The notes below the pieces were generated by a model. That model searched no databases, was not told the origin of the DNA, and saw only the letters and a program-made list of their open reading frames with translations. Positions 6,412 through 6,755 of a stretch of 6,755 bases of DNA are shown one piece after another (position 1 is the stretch's first letter; every line of letters starts with the position of its first letter). Made by a program: the position numbers and the translations under genes. The stretch comes from Bacillota bacterium. Lineage in GTDB: Bacteria > Bacillota_I > Bacilli_A > Acholeplasmatales > Acholeplasmataceae. The stretch is from the NCBI GenBank assembly GCA_023431045.1, contig JAEYXZ010000033.1, forward strand, positions 1-6,755, in the 5' to 3' direction.

Positions 6412-6440
6412 ATGTTATCATGTTTTAAAAGGTGTGTCAA
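6412..6440 (-). promoter_or_regulatory. Operon promoter: TTGACA, 17 bp, extended -10
   Basis: The -35 is a perfect TTGACA (6440-6435), the spacer is 17 bp, and the -10 is TAACAT (6417-6412, four of six matches) preceded by TGA, giving an extended -10 motif. Transcription would begin near 6405. This is the only convincing sigma-A promoter I see between the upstream terminator and the thiolase gene, so it probably drives the whole seven-gene operon. Confidence 0.75.
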
Positions 6441-6458
6441 TGAATATTGATTAAAAAA

Positions 6459-6473
6459 TGTAAACGCTTTACA
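6459..6473 (-). promoter_or_regulatory. cre-like/LacI-family operator upstream of the promoter
   Basis: The sequence TGTAAAGCGTTTACA is a 15-base near-perfect palindrome with the AAAGCGTTTAC core of catabolite responsive elements (consensus TGWAANCGNTNWCA). It is one base longer than the 14-base consensus; aligned without a gap, 12 of 14 positions match. Its centre is about 61 bp upstream of the predicted transcription start. Upstream cre sites at such distances act as CcpA activation sites for Bacillus ackA and pta, and this operon ends in ackA. Another LacI/GalR-family regulator is the alternative. Confidence 0.6.
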
Positions 6474-6533
6474 CAATTTCACTTTAGTAATAATAAATGT
6501 CTAATAATTCATATAATTTATGATGCAATGATG

Positions 6534-6567
6534 AAAAAAGATGCCAATAAAATCATTGACATCTTTT
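6534..6567 (-). terminator. Rho-independent terminator of the upstream gene
   Basis: In the minus sense, the arm AAAAGATGTCAAT (6567-6555) pairs over 13 bp, with one G-U, with ATTGGCATCTTTT (6548-6536) around a 6-nt loop. The 3' arm ends in a run of six T residues (6539-6534). It begins 20 nt after the stop of the gene at 6588, and separates that gene from the thiolase operon. The A-rich 5' arm means it might also work weakly in the opposite direction, but no plus-strand gene needs it. Confidence 0.88.
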
Positions 6568-6587
6568 CATAAATTATTCGTTATTTG

Positions 6588-6755
6588 TTATTTTTGAGAA
6601 ACAACAGTTAATGATTCAACTTCTCTTACCTTAACAAATGTAGCACCTGTTGCAGGGTAAGTAAGTTTATTTAATGATAATGAATCAAGTCCGACTCTTT
6701 GACCATTTGACCAGTCAATTGTACCAGCAAGAGGAAGATCAATTGGACCTTCTTC
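6588..6755 (-). CDS. C-terminal fragment of an unrecognised protein
   Basis: An open frame enters from the window edge and gives 55 residues ending VESLTVVSQK, then TAA at 6588-6590. It is a genuine gene end because it reads without interruption to the edge and is followed by a clear terminator. The piece is polar, lacks Cys and membrane segments, and has alternating hydrophobic/Thr/Val stretches (such as TYPATGATFVKVREVE) that look like beta strands, as in beta-sandwich or surface-exposed domains. I do not recognise the family, and 55 residues are too few to assign one. It is probably unrelated to the operon, being separated by the terminator and a new promoter. Confidence 0.7.
   Translation of the reverse strand, partial: EEGPIDLPLAGTIDWSNGQRVGLDSLSLNKLTYPATGATFVKVREVESLTVVSQK

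Noticed and set aside
1..6755. Mobile element, CRISPR array, tRNA or rRNA
   Set aside because: I saw no transposase or integrase sequence, no regularly spaced repeats and no tRNA-like cloverleaf or rRNA sequence; the genes are intact with uniform base use.

Overview
The window is an AT-rich stretch of bacterial DNA in which every gene I can support lies on the minus strand, so transcription runs from high to low coordinates. UGG encodes Trp, the stops seen are TAA and TAG, Shine-Dalgarno (SD) sites are strong purine-rich AAGGAG types, and the promoter is a sigma-A-like TTGACA element. This fits a low-GC Gram-positive lineage, either a Firmicute or a standard-code mollicute such as Acholeplasma. 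The lineage is inferred from composition and gene content; no marker gene fixes it.

Layout, in transcription order. (1) 6588-6755: the last 55 codons of an unrecognised upstream gene, followed by a clear rho-independent terminator (6534-6567). (2) 6324-6533: a control region with a cre-like palindrome (6459-6473), a TTGACA/17 bp/TG-extended -10 promoter (6412-6440), and an untranslated leader of about 80 nt made almost entirely of four short inverted repeats. (3) A tightly packed seven-gene operon: acetyl-CoA acetyltransferase (thiolase, 5118-6323); SDR ketoreductase of the FabG/PhaB type (4381-5103); KAS III-like condensing enzyme with an unusual active site (3321-4352); Cat1/4-hydroxybutyrate-type CoA-transferase (1919-3229); alpha/beta hydrolase of unknown substrate (1096-1917); a second alpha/beta hydrolase resembling Bacillus intracellular poly-3-hydroxybutyrate (PHB) depolymerases (188-1084); and the start of acetate kinase ackA (1-185, running off the window). 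Gaps are 1-28 nt, except for 91 nt before the CoA-transferase gene, which holds a palindrome able to compete with a second hairpin covering the SD.

Working model (inference): the thiolase makes acetoacetyl-CoA, the SDR reduces it to 3-hydroxybutyryl-CoA, the CoA-transferase exchanges CoA between a short-chain acid and acetate/acetyl-CoA, and acetate kinase links acetate to ATP. The crotonase, acyl-CoA dehydrogenase and Hbd-type dehydrogenase of classical butyrate fermentation are absent here, as is a PhaC polymerase: both hydrolases have Ser, not Cys, in the nucleophile elbow. The condensing enzyme and the first hydrolase do not fit any standard pathway I can name, so the operon looks like a four-carbon acyl-CoA module with an unassigned C-C bond-forming step.
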